The notes under the pieces are model-generated. The model saw only the letters and a list, made by a program, of their open reading frames with translations. It was not told the origin of the DNA and searched no databases. From the NCBI GenBank assembly GCA_021804195.1, contig JAJZKJ010000096.1, positions 1 through 7,628 on the forward strand: a stretch of DNA of 7,628 nucleotides, written 5' to 3'. The number at the start of each line of letters is the position of its first letter. The first letter of the stretch is position 1. Both the position numbers and the translations under genes were made by a program. The DNA comes from Acidobacteriota bacterium (GTDB lineage: Bacteria; Planctomycetota; Phycisphaerae; WQYP01; JAJZKJ01). Below, one piece after another: positions 5,070 to 7,628 of this stretch.

Positions 5070-6686
5070 ATGAATCTTAACCGGGCGCTGCGATCCGCGG
5101 CGCCGTCAGCGCGGGACGCCGCGGCTTCGCCGGGACCAATTGCCGGTCCCGATGGCAATAAAGACTCGCCCCCATCGCCGCCGGACCACCGGAAGCGTCA
5201 CCCGCCCGGGCGCATCGGCGGGGCGGGTCTTCGCCGCAGCCTTTATTACATCATTTTCGCCTGGTTTTTCGGCGCCTTCTGGATGTTTTCCACCACGGGC
5301 GCCACCGCCACCCTGCTGGCGCAATACCTGGGCGCCAACGACCTGATCTTCGGTTATCTGGCGGCGGCCGGTTACCTCGGCGCCATTTTCCAGCTTGCCG
5401 GCTCACTCTACACCCAGCGAACCGGAAAGGTGAAGAACATATTCCTCTGGAGCCTGACCACTCAGCGCGTGCTTTATTTGCCGCTGGCCCTGCTGCCCTG
5501 GCTGTTTCCCGCCGCCGATCGCGCGGGCGCTCTGACCATGGTGATCCTTTTGTTTGTCGCCTCGGCCGCGGGCAATATCGGCAGCCCCGCCTGGACGCAG
5601 TGGATGGCCCAACTGGTTCCGGCTCGCGTGCGTGGCAAATATTTTTCGCGGCGCAACCGCTTGGGCATCATGGTCTCGGCGGTTACCGCCATTGTGGTCG
5701 GCGTGCTGCTGGATGCCGCGCATCGCGGCGGCCTGGATCGGCTGCTGGGCCCTGTGAGCCGCTGGGCGGGAATGCCGCCGCTTATTTTCACCATCAGCGG
5801 CCTGTTTTTGCTGGCGACTATCAGCGGTGTAATCGACATCCAGAGTTATCACCGCGTCGCGGAACCGCCGCTGGAACCGCACCCTCAATCCGAGGGTGTC
5901 TGGCGGCATCTGCTTTTACCCCTGCGCGATCGGCCGTTTCTGCTTTACGTGCTGTATTCGATGTTATTCACGTTCGCCATCGCCTTCGCCGGCACATTCA
6001 GTTGGGTCATGATGCTCAGCCTGGTGCGCCATGGCGGGGGACATTCCTGGTTCGCCGCCAATCCGAATCTGGCCGTATGTCTGATGCTGATGCTTACCAC
6101 CAACTTCGGGCAGATTCTCGGCTATCCGTTCTGGGGCCGGCTGATTGATCGTCTTGGCTGCAAGCCGGTGATTATGATCTCTTCGACGCTGCACAGCCTG
6201 ACGCTGCTGGTCTGGATTTTCATCAGCGTGCGCACGTTTGACATGGGTTTCGCCGGCGCGTTTTTCGGCGGCGCGGCGTGGAGCGCCATTGAAATCGCCA
6301 ATTTCAATCTGGTGCTGGCGTTTACCCGCCGCGGCGGAGCGGCCTACCAGGCGGTGCTGGCCATCCTGGCCAACGTCGCCGGTCTGCTGGCGGGACTGGG
6401 CGCGGGAGTCTTCGCCATGTGGATGCAGCGCCATCATCCGATCCTGCACGTGCTGGGGCGGAACCTGACGCGTTACAACGTTCTTTTCGCCCTGACGCTG
6501 GGGATTAAATGCGTGGCGGATTACGCCATCCTGCCGTTCATCCACGACCCCGACGCCAAACCGGTTCGCTATGCCATCCGCTACATCATGGGCAACATGT
6601 TCGACATGCTCAACTCACAGGTGCTCGGCCCGGTGCGCAACGTGGTCGTCAACGAAGGTTTCCGCCCCTGGCGGAGATGGAAGTGA
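5070..6686 (+). CDS. Major facilitator superfamily (MFS) transporter
   Basis: This is a 538-residue inner-membrane transporter with about 12 predicted helices: roughly 57-79, 93-113, 124-146, 153-173, 198-216, 236-257, 289-312, 333-352, 364-387, 391-412, 426-450 and 468-490. Loop 2-3 carries a reduced motif A (TQRTGKVKN, 115-123) and loop 8-9 a better copy (GRLIDRLGCK, 356-365), as expected of the duplicated MFS fold. A basic VPARVRGKYFSRRNRLG segment (183-199) joins helices 4 and 5. The substrate cannot be inferred; neighbourhood with a sugar-isomerase-like gene weakly suggests a carbohydrate. The first 54 residues form a Pro/Ala/Arg-rich, probably disordered cytoplasmic tail. The next methionine is at residue 72, inside helix 1, so the ATG at 5070, with AGGTGG 6 nt upstream, is the likely start. 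It probably belongs to the same operon as the two genes before it, across a 114-nt gap. Confidence 0.88.
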   Translation: MNLNRALRSAAPSARDAAASPGPIAGPDGNKDSPPSPPDHRKRHPPGRIGGAGLRRSLYYIIFAWFFGAFWMFSTTGATATLLAQYLGANDLIFGYLAAAGYLGAIFQLAGSLYTQRTGKVKNIFLWSLTTQRVLYLPLALLPWLFPAADRAGALTMVILLFVASAAGNIGSPAWTQWMAQLVPARVRGKYFSRRNRLGIMVSAVTAIVVGVLLDAAHRGGLDRLLGPVSRWAGMPPLIFTISGLFLLATISGVIDIQSYHRVAEPPLEPHPQSEGVWRHLLLPLRDRPFLLYVLYSMLFTFAIAFAGTFSWVMMLSLVRHGGGHSWFAANPNLAVCLMLMLTTNFGQILGYPFWGRLIDRLGCKPVIMISSTLHSLTLLVWIFISVRTFDMGFAGAFFGGAAWSAIEIANFNLVLAFTRRGGAAYQAVLAILANVAGLLAGLGAGVFAMWMQRHHPILHVLGRNLTRYNVLFALTLGIKCVADYAILPFIHDPDAKPVRYAIRYIMGNMFDMLNSQVLGPVRNVVVNEGFRPWRRWK

Positions 6687-6866
6687 GCCGGGGCCACCCT
6701 CCGCCGATGCAGTGATGGACCGTACCTAGAATTTTTCGCCCGGCACGCCCCCCGGCTGGTTGCAATGGGGCAATGAAATTGAAAGCGTCGGCGAAGTCGG
6801 CCTATCCCTCCAGGGGTGAGATTCGGGTATATTAACCACTGGCTTTTGGAACTCGGGGTATCCATC
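6687..6866. other. Intergenic region between the MFS and methyltransferase genes
   Basis: The 180-nt gap has no clear intrinsic terminator. AGCCGGGG (6686-6693) and CCCCGGCT (6750-6757) are a perfect but widely spaced 8-bp inverted repeat without a following T-run. TATATT at 6828-6833 could be a -10 box about 33 nt before the methyltransferase ATG, but no matching -35 is seen at normal spacing. Whether the methyltransferase is transcribed from here or by readthrough is open. Confidence 0.35.
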
Positions 6867-7628
6867 ATGATCGGCCAGACGCTTTTTCCGATCGGCGAAA
6901 TCAAACGGAATAGCTTAGGTTCCGGTGTCGGCAAGCACGCTGTTGCGTGTGCCGACAACCTCGAGTTCATGGCGAAATTTCCGGATCAGAGCTTCCAGTT
7001 GATCGTCACCTCTCCCCCCTACAACATCGGTAAAGAATACGAGCGGCGGGATTCACTGACTTGTTATCTCGAAACACAGGAACGGGTGATAAGCCACTGT
7101 GTACGTCTGCTCAAACCGGCGGGATCGATTTGTTGGCAGGTTGGCAACCATATCACCATCGACGGCGAGGTGGTCCCGCTGGACATCATGTTCCACCCGA
7201 TTTTCAAAAAGCTTGGAATGAAACTACGGAACCGCATTATATGGCATTTCGAACACGGCCTGCATTGCACGCGGCGTTTTTCGGGACGTTACGAAACGAT
7301 CCTGTGGTTTACCAAGTCCGACCAGTTTGTCTTCGATGTTGACCCGATCCGTATCCCACCAAAATACCCCGGAAAGAAATACTTCAAAGGCCCCAAAGCC
7401 GGTATGTTCTCGTGCAATCCGCTGGGGAAAAATCCCGGCGACGTGTGGGTTATTCCAAATGTAAAAGCCAACCACGTTGAAAAGACGATTCATCCCTGCC
7501 AATTTCCCGTGGAGCTTGTTGAACGGCTTGTCCTCTCCATGACGCGCGCCGGGGATGGTGTTTTCGACCCCTACATGGGTGTCGGTTCCGCCGTTATCGC
7601 CGCGATTAAGAACAATCGCGACGGTTAT
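6867..7628 (+). CDS. Site-specific DNA methyltransferase (N4-cytosine/N6-adenine type), 3' end missing
   Basis: The frame is open for 254 codons to the right edge, with no stop. The protein transfers methyl groups from S-adenosylmethionine to exocyclic amines in DNA. Motif IV, the catalytic loop, is TSPPYNIGKEYE (48-59). Further parts of the catalytic region include LLKPAGSICWQVGN (81-94) and NRIIWHFEHGLH (122-133), then GRYETILWFTK (140-150). A motif-X-like KTIHPCQFPVELVERL (206-221) and motif I VFDPYMGVGSA (232-242), the AdoMet-binding turn, come last. Motif IV before motif I is the beta-class order. SPPY is commoner in N4-cytosine enzymes but does not settle the target base. The start is less certain than elsewhere: the ATG at 6867 has only a GGGG (6855-6858) upstream, and GTG 6816 or TTG 6846 are in-frame alternatives. 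It could be half of a restriction-modification pair or an orphan; the deciding neighbour is outside the window. Confidence 0.9.
   Translation, partial: MIGQTLFPIGEIKRNSLGSGVGKHAVACADNLEFMAKFPDQSFQLIVTSPPYNIGKEYERRDSLTCYLETQERVISHCVRLLKPAGSICWQVGNHITIDGEVVPLDIMFHPIFKKLGMKLRNRIIWHFEHGLHCTRRFSGRYETILWFTKSDQFVFDVDPIRIPPKYPGKKYFKGPKAGMFSCNPLGKNPGDVWVIPNVKANHVEKTIHPCQFPVELVERLVLSMTRAGDGVFDPYMGVGSAVIAAIKNNRDGY

Noticed and set aside
6686..6757. 8-bp inverted repeat after the MFS gene as a terminator
   Set aside because: The arms are 56 nt apart and no T-run follows the second arm, so it does not fit an intrinsic terminator.
6581..6970. Minus-strand open frame spanning the MFS end, the gap and the methyltransferase start
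   Set aside because: It overlaps two well-supported genes, has no recognisable motif and no clear ribosome site. It is more likely a shadow frame.
1..7628. tRNA, rRNA, CRISPR array, insertion sequence or origin
   Set aside because: Reading both strands I saw no regularly spaced repeats, transposase motifs or tRNA cloverleaf pattern, and nearly all sequence is explained by the genes listed. This was by eye; tRNAscan-SE, Infernal and ISfinder searches would be decisive.

Overview
The window looks like chromosomal DNA from a GC-rich, Gram-negative-type bacterium. A Planctomycetota member (Phycisphaerae-like) or a related PVC-group bacterium is my best guess. The reasons are a PEP-CTERM surface protein, a long-N-terminus ExbB paired with ExbD, an IolE-like TIM-barrel protein, and clear AGGAG-type ribosome binding sites. 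The lineage is inferred from protein style only.

Left half, minus strand (1-2916). Read in the direction of transcription, exbB (2916-2086) and exbD (2089-1646) overlap by ATGA and form a proton-driven energiser pair. Next comes a separately promoted PEP-CTERM protein gene (1325-522). Last is the start of another secreted protein (138-1), cut by the window edge. The PEP-CTERM gene has the richest control region here: a 15-bp direct repeat in tandem, a TTGACA/TACACT promoter, a leader of about 205 nt with several inverted repeats, and a hairpin followed by U6 just before the ribosome binding site. A run of inverted repeats follows the gene and ends in a textbook intrinsic terminator at 404-440.

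Right half, plus strand (3123-7628). A divergent intergenic region (2917-3122) separates exbB from a plus-strand cluster. The cluster holds a sugar phosphate isomerase/epimerase-like protein (3123-3887), a signal-peptide-peptidase-like S49 protease (3945-4955) and a 12-helix MFS transporter (5070-6686). The first gene has a perfect 22-nt palindrome and a T6 run between a TATAAT box and its ribosome binding site, so its leader may attenuate transcription. After a 180-nt gap, a beta-class DNA methyltransferase begins at 6867 and runs off the right edge.

Most genes belong to known families. I see no CRISPR array, tRNA, rRNA, insertion sequence or complete novel defence system. The least ordinary signals are in the non-coding DNA: two unrelated genes on opposite strands share a hairpin-U6-Shine-Dalgarno leader layout, and tandem operator-like repeats sit just upstream of the PEP-CTERM promoter.
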